Assembly: GCA_021811615.1 (NCBI GenBank)
Contig: JAJZNW010000074.1
Coordinates: 1 to 46,659, forward strand
DNA length: 46,659 bases
Reading direction: 5' to 3'
From: Bacteroidota bacterium
Lineage (GTDB): Bacteria > Bacteroidota > Ignavibacteria > Kryptoniales > JAKASW01
Shown: piece by piece, positions 1 through 9,688 of the stretch
Layout: every line of letters begins with the position of its first letter
How positions within the stretch are numbered: position 1 is the stretch's first letter
Position numbers and translations under genes: made by a program
The notes under the pieces: model-generated
The model's database searches: none
What the model was told of the DNA's origin: nothing
What the model saw: only the letters and a program-made list of their open reading frames with translations

Positions 1-78
1 GCGCAGTTGGCAAAAGAACAACAGGCTGCAGTCGGTACGGGCGGTGTCGTTGTGGAAGGAGAAGTAGTTCATGGGTAA
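1..78 (+). CDS. gltB: Glutamate synthase large subunit, C-terminal end (partial)
   Basis: The first 25 codons of the window form an open frame ending in TAA at 76-78. It starts before the window, so only the extreme C-terminus is visible (ends EGEVVHG). The tail itself carries no diagnostic motif. The call rests on position: it overlaps the start of gltD by 8 bases, the usual gltB-gltD order, in which the large subunit releases ammonia from glutamine and makes glutamate from 2-oxoglutarate. The overlap implies translational coupling. Confidence 0.7.
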   Translation, partial: AQLAKEQQAAVGTGGVVVEGEVVHG

Positions 79-1531
79 GCCGACAGGATTCATGGAATAT
101 AAAAGAGCCGTTCCGGAGCATGAAGCGCCGGCGGAGCGGTTGAAGGATTACAGAGAATTCGAGAGAAGGTTTCACTCGGCGGATGCGAAGATCCAGGCCG
201 CTCGCTGCATGGACTGCGGAATACCTTTCTGCCATGGCGATACGGGTTGTCCGGTACAGAACTATATCCCTGAGTGGAACGACCTGATATATAAAGGTCA
301 CTGGCGCGAGGCGCTGGACAACCTCCTCTCGACGAATAATTTCCCCGAGTTCACCGGTAGACTGTGCCCGGCACCGTGTGAGACGGCTTGCACTCTCGGC
401 ATCCACGAGGAACCGGTGAGCATCAAGGGGATCGAGCGTACCATAATCGATAAGGGCTGGGAAGAAGGCTGGGTGAAGCCGCGCATGCCGTACGTCATGA
501 GTGGAAAGAAGGTGGCGATTGTCGGCTCGGGGCCTTCCGGACTAGCTGCGGCTCAACAGCTCTGCAGGGCAGGTCATATCGTGACTGTCTTCGAGAAGAA
601 CGACAGGATAGGCGGCCTTCTGAGGTACGGCATTCCGGATTTCAAGCTCGAGAAATCCGTCATCGACCGCCGCCTCGAACAAATGACCATCGAGGGAGTC
701 GAGTTCAAGACCGGTGTCAACGTAGGGACAGACATCCCGGCAATGAAGCTCGTCGAAGATTATGACGCTGTAATACTGGCCGGTGGTTCCGAGAAGCCGA
801 GGGATATCGAAATCCCGGGAAGGGAACTAAAGGGAATACATTTCGCTATGGAATTCCTGCCGCAGCAGAACAGGGTCAATGCCGGAGATGCAGTGAAACG
901 GCAGATACTCGCTAAAGGAAAGGATGTCGTCATAATCGGCGGTGGTGACACCGGTTCCGACTGTCTCGGGACGTCGAACAGGCAGGGCGCAAAATCCGTC
1001 ACACAGCTCGAGGTTCTTCCGAAGCCGCCCGAGCAGCGTCCCGAAAGTACACCATGGCCTTACTGGCCGATGATCCTTCGCACATCGTCGAGCCACGAGG
1101 AAGGCGTCAAGAGAATGTGGAGTATCAATACCAGGTCGTTCAAAGGCAATGAAAAGGGCGAAGTCACTGCGCTCGAATGCGTCCAGGTCAAATTTGAAAA
1201 CGGAAAGTTTGCCGAGATCCCCGGAAGTGAGTTTGAATTGAAGGCGGATCTTGTGCTTATTGCTGCCGGGTTCGTGCATCCGACGCATGAAGGGATGCTT
1301 AACGAACTCAAAGAGGCGGGGCTAGAACTCGACAAGCGCGGGAACGTCAAAGCCGAATTCGGCGACTCCGAGAATGCGCACGCCACAACGCTCAAGAAGG
1401 TGTTTGCCTGCGGAGACATGAGGCGCGGACAGTCGCTCATCGTCTGGGCGATCGCGGAAGGAAGAAAATGCGCCGCCGCTGTCCACAGCTACCTGATGCA
1501 GGAAGCTGCGGTAGAAGAGAACAGCTTCTGA
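71..1531 (+). CDS. gltD: Glutamate synthase small subunit (NADPH)
   Basis: This 486-residue protein feeds electrons from NAD(P)H through FAD and iron-sulfur clusters to the large subunit, in cytoplasmic ammonia assimilation (GS-GOGAT). The N-terminal cysteine-rich domain is clear ([11 protein letters not shown] near residue 48, then [10 protein letters not shown] near 100). It is followed by the FAD dinucleotide-binding motif [10 protein letters not shown] near 150, an NADPH-binding GGGDTGSDC near 290 and a C-terminal FAD motif with [12 protein letters not shown] near 450. The length equals that of typical GltD. The ATG at 71 lies inside the last codons of gltB, preceded by GGAAGGAGAAG, a strong ribosome-binding site. 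No terminator is obvious after the gene. Confidence 0.96.
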   Translation: MGKPTGFMEYKRAVPEHEAPAERLKDYREFERRFHSADAKIQAARCMDCGIPFCHGDTGCPVQNYIPEWNDLIYKGHWREALDNLLSTNNFPEFTGRLCPAPCETACTLGIHEEPVSIKGIERTIIDKGWEEGWVKPRMPYVMSGKKVAIVGSGPSGLAAAQQLCRAGHIVTVFEKNDRIGGLLRYGIPDFKLEKSVIDRRLEQMTIEGVEFKTGVNVGTDIPAMKLVEDYDAVILAGGSEKPRDIEIPGRELKGIHFAMEFLPQQNRVNAGDAVKRQILAKGKDVVIIGGGDTGSDCLGTSNRQGAKSVTQLEVLPKPPEQRPESTPWPYWPMILRTSSSHEEGVKRMWSINTRSFKGNEKGEVTALECVQVKFENGKFAEIPGSEFELKADLVLIAAGFVHPTHEGMLNELKEAGLELDKRGNVKAEFGDSENAHATTLKKVFACGDMRRGQSLIVWAIAEGRKCAAAVHSYLMQEAAVEENSF

Positions 1532-1608
1532 TTCATCGGCCCGGTATTGCGGAGCGAACAAAAGAGTATTACGGTCCGAAGCGGTGATGTGCTGAGCGAA
1601 GGATCGAA

Positions 1609-2349
1609 GTGAGCGGCCGTAAAGCGGTATTCAACTGGAGCGGCGGAAAAGATTCCGCCCTTGCGTTGCACAAGATCATCCTGGCGGGTGAGCCGCATGT
1701 CTCATGTCTTCTAACCACCGTCAACGAGCATTTCGACAGGGTGTCGATGCACGGAGTGAGGACCGAACTTCTCGAACGACAGGCTGAGCTTATAGGGATA
1801 CCTCTGGTACAGGTCAAGCTACCTGAAATGCCCGATATGCTGACCTATGAGAAGCTTATGATGGAGCACCTTGTGAAGCTGACCAGGGACGGGATCAGAA
1901 CCGCAGTGTTCGGCGACATCTTCCTGGATGACCTTCGTAAATACAGGGAAGATGCCTTGTCGAGAATTGGTATGACTTGCCTGTTCCCGATTTGGAAAAT
2001 TCCGACCAAGAGGTTGATAGAGGAATTCATCGAACTAGGTTTCAAGGCGATCACGGTTTGTGTCGACGAAAAATATCTGGATAAGAGCTTTGCCGGGAAA
2101 ACGATCGATCGCTCGTTCATCGATAGCCTTCCACCAAACGTAGATCCTTGCGGCGAAAACGGCGAGTACCACTCATTCGTCTATGACGGACCTATATTCA
2201 AAGAACCGATCCGTTTCAGAAAGGGCGAGATCGTTCATAGGAAATACTCAAGAACTCAATCGGAATCTGGCGGCGAGTCAGGTCCTTCGGATCCATTCGA
2301 CACCGGGTTTTGGTACTGCGATCTGATCCCAGTCCAGGACACGTATTGA
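1609..2349 (+). CDS. Dph6-like ATP pyrophosphatase (diphthine-ammonia ligase family)
   Basis: A 246-residue protein of the adenine nucleotide alpha-hydrolase (PP-loop) superfamily, ATP_bind_4 family. The PP-loop is at residues 10-16 (SGGKDSALAL). The C-terminal GENGEYHSFVYDGP near residue 185 is the family signature also found in eukaryotic and archaeal diphthamide synthetase Dph6. Bacteria lack diphthamide, so the substrate is unknown; an amide-forming adenylation reaction is the family expectation. The start is GTG at 1609, preceded by GAAGGA. The protein begins immediately before the PP-loop strand, as is usual, so an upstream start is unlikely. It stands 77 bp after gltD on the same strand, but no functional link is evident. 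Confidence 0.85.
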   Translation: MSGRKAVFNWSGGKDSALALHKIILAGEPHVSCLLTTVNEHFDRVSMHGVRTELLERQAELIGIPLVQVKLPEMPDMLTYEKLMMEHLVKLTRDGIRTAVFGDIFLDDLRKYREDALSRIGMTCLFPIWKIPTKRLIEEFIELGFKAITVCVDEKYLDKSFAGKTIDRSFIDSLPPNVDPCGENGEYHSFVYDGPIFKEPIRFRKGEIVHRKYSRTQSESGGESGPSDPFDTGFWYCDLIPVQDTY

Positions 2350-2596
2350 GTCCCGGCCCTCAGACATCGCTCACCGTCTTGAATAGCTCTACATCATCAC
2401 TTTCCGCAATAATGGATTGGAATTTAAAGAAGCCTGAGGTAATTTTTCACGAGAAGGAGACTCGGGCAGTGTTTCTGAAAGATTTATCTTACAGGAATTT
2501 CGATCCCATACATTTCACAGGTAAGCTCCAGGACTCCTGCAGCATTGCAGTCTCTGCTTCGTCGCTCAATTTTCACTAACCTTGCCAGGAATTCGC

Positions 2597-3589
2597 ATGA
2601 ACAGGCACGCCATATTATTGTTCACTATCGTTTCGGCCCTCATCGTTGAAGGCTGTAACAAACAGGGAAGTATAGTCGGACCACCCTCCGGTGGGGGGAG
2701 CTGGTCACAGGTAAACGGGCTTACGGGGTTTTACAATATCGTCGCGAGCGGATCCGATTTGTACGCAGCCGGCAACTACGGAGTGTTTCGATCGACGGAT
2801 GGCGGCAACAACTGGGTCATCACGGATTCGAGTCTCGCATCGGGTGATTATACGATCGCAGCCGTGAACGGTAATTTGTTAATTGGCGACTATAACTATC
2901 AGACCGGGATCATGAGATCTACGGATGGTGGTGCAACCTGGACAGCAAGCGACTCGGGGCTCGGCACGCCGTTCAGCGGGGCGTATCAAACCATCTACTG
3001 CATCAAAGCAGTTGACTCCGTCATATTTGCAGGGACTTCTTCGAATGGAATTTTTAAATCAACCGATAACGGGCTGTCATGGTCGGCCGCGAACAACGGA
3101 ATTAGCTACGGGACTTCCGTCACTTCGCTGGTCGTATCAGGGGCGAACATCATTGCCGGCACACAGTCCGGTATGTACCTGTCGTCGGACAACGGTGCTA
3201 GCTGGACCGCGAACGACAGCGGACTTGTGAACACCAGCCCGTACTACACGGGCGCCCCATATATTACTTCCCTCGCCGCAGTGGGATCGAAAGTATATGC
3301 CGGGGCGTATGGATCGCAGGTGTATCTCTCAGAAGATAACGGCATGAGCTGGTTATACATCGGCAGCGGAGTCCCGGGAAGCGGCCAGTCCGGAGTTGGT
3401 GTGGCCGCTGTCGATACGAATCTTGTCGTGGTAGACGATAATGGTGTATTCCTGACGACCAACGACGGTACGAGCTGGACGAATATCACGAGTAATCTGC
3501 CGAACCCGTCGGTATACTCATTCGATGAGGCGAACGGGTACTTGTTCGTGCAGCTCAGCGGAGGAAGTGTCTGGCGCAGGCCGATCTGA
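2597..3589 (+). CDS. Secreted lipoprotein of Asp-box (BNR) repeats
   Basis: About 330 residues beginning with a lipoprotein signal peptide whose lipobox is VEGC (Cys near residue 20), so the mature protein is probably lipid-anchored in the envelope. The rest consists of repeated Asp-box units of the form S-x-D-x-G-x-x-W: STDGGNNW, STDGGATW, STDNGLSW, SSDNGASW, SEDNGMSW and TNDGTSW. They predict a beta-propeller like those of sialidases and the sortilin VPS10 domain. No catalytic residues can be assigned. The ATG at 2597 is preferred to an in-frame TTG at 2582 because AGGA lies 7 bases upstream and the signal peptide starts there. The function is unknown. Confidence 0.8.
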   Translation: MNRHAILLFTIVSALIVEGCNKQGSIVGPPSGGGSWSQVNGLTGFYNIVASGSDLYAAGNYGVFRSTDGGNNWVITDSSLASGDYTIAAVNGNLLIGDYNYQTGIMRSTDGGATWTASDSGLGTPFSGAYQTIYCIKAVDSVIFAGTSSNGIFKSTDNGLSWSAANNGISYGTSVTSLVVSGANIIAGTQSGMYLSSDNGASWTANDSGLVNTSPYYTGAPYITSLAAVGSKVYAGAYGSQVYLSEDNGMSWLYIGSGVPGSGQSGVGVAAVDTNLVVVDDNGVFLTTNDGTSWTNITSNLPNPSVYSFDEANGYLFVQLSGGSVWRRPI

Positions 3590-3612
3590 CGCCGTCCGGC
3601 ATGTAGCTCTTT

Positions 3613-4827
3613 TCAGAAGTATGTCTCCAGCTTCAAGTAGTATGCCTGGGGGTAATACCAGTATTCTGTCAGTGTCTTGCCGAAAGTGTACAGCGAGCCC
3701 AACGCGATCGAGGCATTGTCGCTGGCGGAATAGTTGATTGTACCGGCCAGGTATCCGCTCCCATCGCTGAAATTGGAGATGGATGCCAACGTCACTGTGA
3801 TCAGGGAAGTCGCCTGATATGAGCCGCTCAGCGCGAGGTAATCCTTGGCTACGTTGAGTATCCGCCCTTCCAGCACGCCAGCAAAATCGTATTTCGACCT
3901 GTCGAGTGTTCCCTGGCCGTTGTGGTAGTATTCGAACAGTCCGTAGAGTCTGTCAGTGAATTGATAATCCATACCGAGTATCCACCTCACGTAATACCCA
4001 CCAGACTTGGCCGGGTCGCGCGAGACCAGGGCCTCTCCGCGTATTCCGGCGGTCCAGACATTCCCTGCAAAGTCTCCTCCCGCGATCGGCTCCCGGTCGA
4101 GCGATCCTCCGAGTACGGCGAAGTCGTAACCAAGAATGTTCGTTCTGAACCTCGCCGCATAGTTGGAAGATTGAAAATGGTACTCCGAGTTGTAGACGAT
4201 CTGGAGGTCAGTCAACTGGCCGAGAAAGAACTTCATTGATACGGCGTCGGCGCCGTCCTTTTCGATTTTTCCAAAGTCGGCAGGGTTTATCGGGTTGAAA
4301 ATGTCGGTCGGGTTCCACACTCTTCCGGTCCCCCAGCTTATTCTCTGCCTGCCGATGACGAGCGTCCCGAATGAAAATTCGTGATCGATGTAAAGCCGGT
4401 CGATGTAATCCGATACCGTCGCGTGTTTCGTGTCAACGGGCTGCCAGCGCAAACCGACGACCTGTCTGAGCGGAGCTGTCGAAGCGAGTCCGAACGAGAC
4501 ATTCTGAGAATAATAGAGCCCGTCTACTTCGTAGGCCAGTCCTATCTTCGTATTATCGCCGATGTGAAGCGTCGGGCGGAGCCGCAATCTTATCAGGTTG
4601 GAAAATTCGGAAGGGGAAACACCGGTCAATTCAGCCAGGGTCGGGTGAATATTCTCATAGACCGGCATCTCCATGACGTACCCCTGGAAATTGAGATCGG
4701 TGCCCGGGAGAATAGACGATTGCCCGAATGCCGGAATGCTGACGAGAACGAGAAATGAAGTGGCCGTGAATAGACTCAAAACCGGGCGGCGCTCGGTCTT
4801 CCGTCTGCTTTTGCGATCGTTTCCCAT
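3613..4827 (-). CDS. Outer-membrane beta-barrel protein of the ABC export operon
   Basis: About 404 residues with an N-terminal signal peptide (hydrophobic run VLSLFTATSFLVLVSIPAFG, then cleavage). The body has alternating polar/aromatic strands and ends with a C-terminal aromatic (LKLETYF), typical of outer-membrane barrels. The segment ISWGTGRVWNPTDIFNPINP resembles the conserved turn of DUF1302-like porins, but I cannot fix the family. It is the last gene of the TetR/LolA/permease/ATPase operon, 22 bp after the ATPase, so it may be the outer-membrane partner of that exporter. ATG 4827 is chosen over an in-frame TTG at 4842; the ribosome-binding site is weak for both. Confidence 0.7.
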   Translation of the reverse strand: MGNDRKSRRKTERRPVLSLFTATSFLVLVSIPAFGQSSILPGTDLNFQGYVMEMPVYENIHPTLAELTGVSPSEFSNLIRLRLRPTLHIGDNTKIGLAYEVDGLYYSQNVSFGLASTAPLRQVVGLRWQPVDTKHATVSDYIDRLYIDHEFSFGTLVIGRQRISWGTGRVWNPTDIFNPINPADFGKIEKDGADAVSMKFFLGQLTDLQIVYNSEYHFQSSNYAARFRTNILGYDFAVLGGSLDREPIAGGDFAGNVWTAGIRGEALVSRDPAKSGGYYVRWILGMDYQFTDRLYGLFEYYHNGQGTLDRSKYDFAGVLEGRILNVAKDYLALSGSYQATSLITVTLASISNFSDGSGYLAGTINYSASDNASIALGSLYTFGKTLTEYWYYPQAYYLKLETYF

Positions 4828-4849
4828 GGTTACTCTGGTCAATAAACTT

Positions 4850-5551
4850 TCAGACGTTAACCTTGTCGTCTACAATCTGGCCATCCTTGAGTATCAGAAG
4901 CCTGTGTGCTCGCCCGATAACCTGCGGATCATGCGATGAAAAGACGAATGTTATTCCGTCTTCATGATTGAGCTTCTCCATCAGTTCGAGGAGTTTGACT
5001 GCAGTATCGGAATCGAGGTTCGCGGTCGGTTCATCGGCAAGTACAAGCCTCGGATCGTTCGAGATTGCGCGTGCGATAGCAACGCGCTGTTGTTGTCCGC
5101 CGCTCATTTCGTTGGGACGTTTCCTTGCCAGCTCGCCGATACCGAGTTCTTCCAATAAGGCGAGTGATTTCCGTTTTCTCTCTGCGGCGTCTATCCCTCT
5201 GAGCATCATGGTGAATTCGACATTTTCGAGAGCACTGAGAACGGGATTTAGATTATACGCCTGGAAAACAAATCCTATTTTCCTGAGACGGATGTCGGCA
5301 AGCTGCCTGCGTGTTTTTGAAGCTACGTCTTCACCATCGAGGTATACCGCTCCTTCGGTCGGTTTGTCGAGCGTGCCGACTATGTTCAGCAAGGTCGTCT
5401 TGCCGGAGCCCGATGGTCCAGCGATGACAGAGAAATCGCCGGGTAACACCGTCATATTAATACCTCGAAGCGCGTCCACCGGTACACCGTTGTCGCTGTA
5501 AACTTTCCGCACGTTGTCGACCCGAACAATTTCAGATGCATTTGTATTCAT
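4850..5551 (-). CDS. ABC transporter ATPase, LolD/MacB type
   Basis: A 233-residue ATPase with Walker A GPSGSGKTTL (near residue 43), signature MSGGQQQRVAIARA (near 147) and Walker B LVLADEPTANLD (near 167), followed by the SSHD switch histidine. Length and motifs match the LolD/MacB/FtsE branch that powers FtsX-type permeases in lipoprotein release or in efflux across the periplasm without moving substrate through the membrane. It is the only ATPase in an operon with four permeases, so it must serve all of them or two alternative dimers. It follows the last permease after 183 bp and precedes the barrel gene by 22 bp. Confidence 0.92.
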   Translation of the reverse strand: MNTNASEIVRVDNVRKVYSDNGVPVDALRGINMTVLPGDFSVIAGPSGSGKTTLLNIVGTLDKPTEGAVYLDGEDVASKTRRQLADIRLRKIGFVFQAYNLNPVLSALENVEFTMMLRGIDAAERKRKSLALLEELGIGELARKRPNEMSGGQQQRVAIARAISNDPRLVLADEPTANLDSDTAVKLLELMEKLNHEDGITFVFSSHDPQVIGRAHRLLILKDGQIVDDKVNV

Positions 5552-5734
5552 AATTTGTTTTCTCCGTGACTTTCTAATTTCATCAAGTCTGCCTGCCTAT
5601 TCCTTCTGAATGAGAGACCATCGGCTTCTCGTGTCGCTGCATATACACTTAACCACATCAATCCACTTAGCTCGTTATTCAACCGGCCAATTGTTCTATT
5701 CCATCATTCCAACTTTCCGTAATTCCATTTCCCC

Positions 5735-6949
5735 TCAACTTGCCCTGATCGCTTCCACCGGTTGCAACCTTATTGCTCTCATGGCGGGATAAACAGCGCC
5801 GATTACCGTGGCAAGAGGAATTATCACAGCTGCGTTCAAGACAGTGGAAGCACCGACGACAGGATATATTACAGTGCCGATGCCGACGGATTTCAGGCTA
5901 TCGGAGAACGCTGCGAGGTTCCAGCCGCTATGAGACAACGGAATATTTATAGCAAGGGCAATCGCGAGGCCAACAATAGTGCCGACCGCTCCCAGGTAGA
6001 AGGCTTCTGTTAGAATCATCAATACGATGCGCTTGTTCGACATTCCTATTGCCATGTCGATGCCGAATTCATGTGTCCGCTCCATGACTGCCATGAGCAT
6101 TGTGTTTATTATTCCGAATATCAGGGCGATGGCTATGATCGCGTAGAATATGTATATGATTTGGTCATATAGTTGTATCTGCATAACAAGGAGGGGGAGC
6201 ATCTGTTTATATGTCAGCACCTCGAAGTCTGCCGGCAGTCGCGACCTCAGCTGCCGCGCGATTGAATCGGTCTGCTTCGGGTCCATTGGATTGACGACAA
6301 ACTCCGACACCCTGCCTCCCGCGGCGAGCATCCGCTCCACAGTCGCGATCGGAATATACACATGTGTCTGGTCGAAGCCGGAATCGAACGTCTCGAACAA
6401 TCCCACGACACGGCATGCCTCCGAACCTACGCTTCCTCCGATACGTGACGCCATGATGACGACCTTGTCACCGATTCCCACCTTCAGTTTCTCCGCCGTG
6501 GCAGTGCTGATGATTATGTCGTCAGGCTTGCCGGTTAAGTAGGTACCTTCGACTATATACTTGTGAACCGTCGTAATGCGCTCTTCCTCCTGAGGTATTA
6601 TTCCTACTATCGACACGCCGGACGAATTGGAAGCGCTGCTTATCAGGCCGAAGGTTCTTAGGCGTTCTGAGATGTGGACGAAGGCGCTGTCACTCGCAAG
6701 GGCAGCGCGAACGGGAGCGGTATTCACGATCGAGTTCTTCAACGCAGGGTCGTCATGGTAGCCTTTCCTGTGGATCTGGATGTAGCCCGCGTCTGCCCCG
6801 ATCTGATTCGTCAGCATCTGCCGCATCATCCCTATCGAGAAGGCATCCGTCATGACAAGGGCAATCACGCCTACCATTATCGACAGGATCAGGATGAACG
6901 ATCTGCGTTTGTTTCTGAGTATGTTGCGCCACGCGATCCGGCTTAACAT
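5735..6949 (-). CDS. FtsX/LolC-type ABC permease, copy B2
   Basis: A 404-residue permease with the MacB/FtsX layout: one N-terminal membrane helix (SFILILSIMVGVIALVMT), a large periplasmic MacB-PCD-like domain, then three C-terminal helices with the FtsX motif region (MERTHEFGIDMAIGMSNKRI). It is strongly similar along its whole length to the protein at 8414-9646: both begin ML-RIAWRN-LRNKRRSFIL and end in LQPVEAIRAS. It is the second member of the second permease pair. Substrates are probably lipoproteins or other lipophilic envelope molecules, judged from family and from the LolA-like gene upstream. Confidence 0.85.
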   Translation of the reverse strand: MLSRIAWRNILRNKRRSFILILSIMVGVIALVMTDAFSIGMMRQMLTNQIGADAGYIQIHRKGYHDDPALKNSIVNTAPVRAALASDSAFVHISERLRTFGLISSASNSSGVSIVGIIPQEEERITTVHKYIVEGTYLTGKPDDIIISTATAEKLKVGIGDKVVIMASRIGGSVGSEACRVVGLFETFDSGFDQTHVYIPIATVERMLAAGGRVSEFVVNPMDPKQTDSIARQLRSRLPADFEVLTYKQMLPLLVMQIQLYDQIIYIFYAIIAIALIFGIINTMLMAVMERTHEFGIDMAIGMSNKRIVLMILTEAFYLGAVGTIVGLAIALAINIPLSHSGWNLAAFSDSLKSVGIGTVIYPVVGASTVLNAAVIIPLATVIGAVYPAMRAIRLQPVEAIRAS

Positions 6950-6991
6950 GAAGTTGTAAAGGATTTAGAATTTAGGATGCCGATTTTCATT

Positions 6992-8236
6992 TCAGGTGTA
7001 TCTGATGCCTTTCAGCGGTTCCAGCCTCAGGACTCTCCAGAGTGGATATACCGCCGCCACGATGGAGATACCGAGGATTGTCAGGCTCGAATCGAGAAAT
7101 ACTTTGAATGACAGCGACGACTTGAGCGTCGGTGCAAACCCGTATTCCTGGTAGAGCTGCGCCAGACTCCCGCCGAGCATTATCGGATGGCTTACAAGGT
7201 ACGAATTGACTGCGACTCCAATGCAGTTGCCTGCAACGAATCCGATGACCAGCATGAAAAAGATCTCAAGCGCGACGGTTGCGGCGAGCTTTTTTTCAGA
7301 CATGCCGAGAGCAAGCATAACGCCATATTCCCTGAAGCGTTCGGTGATCGACATAAGGACCGTGTTCAAAATGCCGAATCCTACTACAAAGAGAAGGACT
7401 ATGATGTAAAGTACGCCGCTCGAATCGTCGAGCTCTATCATCTGCCTAAGCTGGGGCAGCATCTCCTGCCAGGGAAGGGCGACAAGTCCTTCGGGTTTGA
7501 GAATGCGGTCCAAATGGAGAACGACCGCGTTCAACTCATTCGGATCCCTGACCGAGACGGCTATCGCATTTATTCGGTCACCCATATTGAGAAAATTTTG
7601 GAGCTCGTTAATGTTCATGAAGACTCCCATCCGATCGAACTCGTTCGACCCGGTCGCGAAGGTCCCTACGATCCTGGCGAACATGTTGCCGAGTATCCCG
7701 TCAAATCCCTGCGCGAGGGCTACTACAGAGTCGCCGACTTGAGCCCCGAGATTTTTCAGCAGCTTGTCGCCGACGACTATCTCTGCGACAGGTTCGGCGC
7801 TAAGGGCTGAATCCGGCGAGAGAAAACGGCCTTTCCTGATCTTCTTACTGAAATCGGTAACACTGCTCTCGGTGTTGGGTTTTATTCCCATTATCAGGAC
7901 GCCGAGTGATTGGTCGCGAAAGCTAAGTAGCGCGTCCGACTCTATCCTTGGTGAACTCCCGTCGATGTAAGGTGAGCTATCCAGCGCTTTACGGATCGCG
8001 TCAGCTTCGATGAAGCTTTTCTGAAGTGTGGGACTTTTGTTATAGCCCTCTCTCTGAATCTGCAAATAACCTGTGGATAGGCGAACCGCAGTCTTTATGG
8101 TTTCGGAATATGTCCCGTACTGAATCCCTCGTTGTATGATGGACAATGTTATTGCGAAAATTACGGCAGACATCGCTATCAGTGTCCTTCGCCAGTTCCG
8201 CCACAAACTCCTCCAAGCAAGTTGTATCAGCATCAT
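6992..8236 (-). CDS. FtsX/LolC-type ABC permease, copy A2
   Basis: A 414-residue permease with an N-terminal helix near residues 18-35, a periplasmic domain and three C-terminal helices. It matches the protein at 9689-10915 throughout: both have IAWRSLWRN/LAWRSLWRN starts, a TAVR-STGY-QIQ segment near residue 50, and the identical C-terminus LEPLKGIRYT. It is the first member of the second pair; 42 bp separate it from copy B2, the same gap as in the first pair. The start is the first of two consecutive ATG codons (8234-8236). Confidence 0.85.
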   Translation of the reverse strand: MMLIQLAWRSLWRNWRRTLIAMSAVIFAITLSIIQRGIQYGTYSETIKTAVRLSTGYLQIQREGYNKSPTLQKSFIEADAIRKALDSSPYIDGSSPRIESDALLSFRDQSLGVLIMGIKPNTESSVTDFSKKIRKGRFLSPDSALSAEPVAEIVVGDKLLKNLGAQVGDSVVALAQGFDGILGNMFARIVGTFATGSNEFDRMGVFMNINELQNFLNMGDRINAIAVSVRDPNELNAVVLHLDRILKPEGLVALPWQEMLPQLRQMIELDDSSGVLYIIVLLFVVGFGILNTVLMSITERFREYGVMLALGMSEKKLAATVALEIFFMLVIGFVAGNCIGVAVNSYLVSHPIMLGGSLAQLYQEYGFAPTLKSSLSFKVFLDSSLTILGISIVAAVYPLWRVLRLEPLKGIRYT

Positions 8237-8413
8237 TGCATTACCGGAAAGTGACCGGAATTACTGAACCAAGAAATTTACGCATCTGCTTGAGTGATCT
8301 CCTGTCGTGTCTCCGGACCTCTCTACAAGCAAATGGATTAACAATCACCGGAGGGGCCTTCCGGCAATAAACTATCAATCCACCATTCCATAATCCCATC
8401 GTTCCCGTATTCC

Positions 8414-9646
8414 TCAGCTTGCTCGTATTGCCTCCACTGGCTGCAGCCTGACGGCCTTCATTGCGGGGTAGACTGCGCCGAGGAGTGCTGCGATCGGGAT
8501 GATGAGCACGGTCTGGATAACAGAAGATGTCTGTATCACCGGATAAATCACGCTCCCAACTCCGAGCGACCTGAGGCTCGCGGAGAACATGGAGAGATCC
8601 CAGCCTGTGTGAGAGAGTTGCGACATGACTACATATGATACCGCGAGTCCAATTGCCGTCCCTGCAATCGCGAGGAACAGAGCCTCCGTCATCACCATCA
8701 TGAACATCCTTCCGTGCGACATGCCGACGGCCATCGAGACTCCGAACTCGTGCGTCCTCTCCATGACCGACATAAGCATAGTGTCGATGATTCCGAATAT
8801 CAGCGCAAAGGCGATGAGGACCGCTATGAGATAAAGAGCCTGTTTGTACAACTCGAGCTGCGCGACGAGGAGCGGAAGCATTTGCTCGTATGTAAGGACT
8901 TCGTTCCGGTCCGATGCACCCGAGAGAGCTTGAATGCTGCGACGGATCAGTGACACTACCTTATTCATTTCATGCAGATGTTTGGGATTTATCACGAACT
9001 CCGACACAAGCCCACTAGCGTTAAGCATTTGTCTGGCCGTCTGGATTGGAATGTAGACATGGGATTGATCGAATCCCGAATTGAGCGTCTCGAACATCCC
9101 GGCGACCCGGCAAGCTTCCGAGCCGATGCTTCCATCTTTTTGCGAAGCCATGATTACGACCTTGTCACCAAGCCCGACCTTCAGCTTCTCCGCCATCGAT
9201 GTACTGATGAGTATCTGTCCAGGTTTGCCTGAGAGATAAGTTCCTTTGGTGACATCCTTTGAAATCGTGGTGATCCTACTTTCCTCGTTTGGCACTATAC
9301 CGACAATGGAGACTCCGTACGAGTTGTAAGCGCTGCTAATGAGTCCGTAGACTCGCAGGCGTTCCGAGTAGTCGAGCACGGTGCTGTCTTTCTCCAGAAG
9401 GCGGCGCACAGGTCCCGGGTCGGTCATTGAATTTTCAAGAGTCGGATCCGATTGATAGCCTCTCTTGTGTATCTGAACATAGCCCGCATCCGTCCCGATC
9501 TGGTTTGTCAACATTTGCTGCAGCATGCCGACCGCGAAACCTTCGGTCAGTACGAGCGCGACGACTCCCACCACGATCGACGAGATGAGGATGAACGACC
9601 TTCTTTTGTTCCGAAGTACGTTGCGCCAGGCAATCCGGCCTAACAT
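8414..9646 (-). CDS. FtsX/LolC-type ABC permease, copy B1
   Basis: A 410-residue permease of the same layout as the other three: N-terminal helix (SFILISSIVVGVVALVLT), periplasmic domain, and C-terminal FtsX core with VMERTHEFGVSMAVGMSHGR. It is the closest relative of copy B2 at 5735-6949; the two share long identical blocks such as the MLTNQIG-DAGY-QIH segment near residue 48. It lies 42 bp after copy A1. A 177-bp spacer separates it from copy A2. In that spacer an ATTCCAT-rich stretch resembles the spacer that follows copy B2. Confidence 0.85.
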   Translation of the reverse strand: MLGRIAWRNVLRNKRRSFILISSIVVGVVALVLTEGFAVGMLQQMLTNQIGTDAGYVQIHKRGYQSDPTLENSMTDPGPVRRLLEKDSTVLDYSERLRVYGLISSAYNSYGVSIVGIVPNEESRITTISKDVTKGTYLSGKPGQILISTSMAEKLKVGLGDKVVIMASQKDGSIGSEACRVAGMFETLNSGFDQSHVYIPIQTARQMLNASGLVSEFVINPKHLHEMNKVVSLIRRSIQALSGASDRNEVLTYEQMLPLLVAQLELYKQALYLIAVLIAFALIFGIIDTMLMSVMERTHEFGVSMAVGMSHGRMFMMVMTEALFLAIAGTAIGLAVSYVVMSQLSHTGWDLSMFSASLRSLGVGSVIYPVIQTSSVIQTVLIIPIAALLGAVYPAMKAVRLQPVEAIRAS

Positions 9647-9688
9647 GATCCGGGTCAGTATTTAGAGTTTAGAATTTCGAGTTTCATT

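Noticed and set aside
2310..2579. 89-codon plus-strand frame between the ATP pyrophosphatase and BNR genes
   Set aside because: It overlaps the end of the pyrophosphatase gene in another frame, has no plausible ribosome-binding site or motif, and looks like chance.
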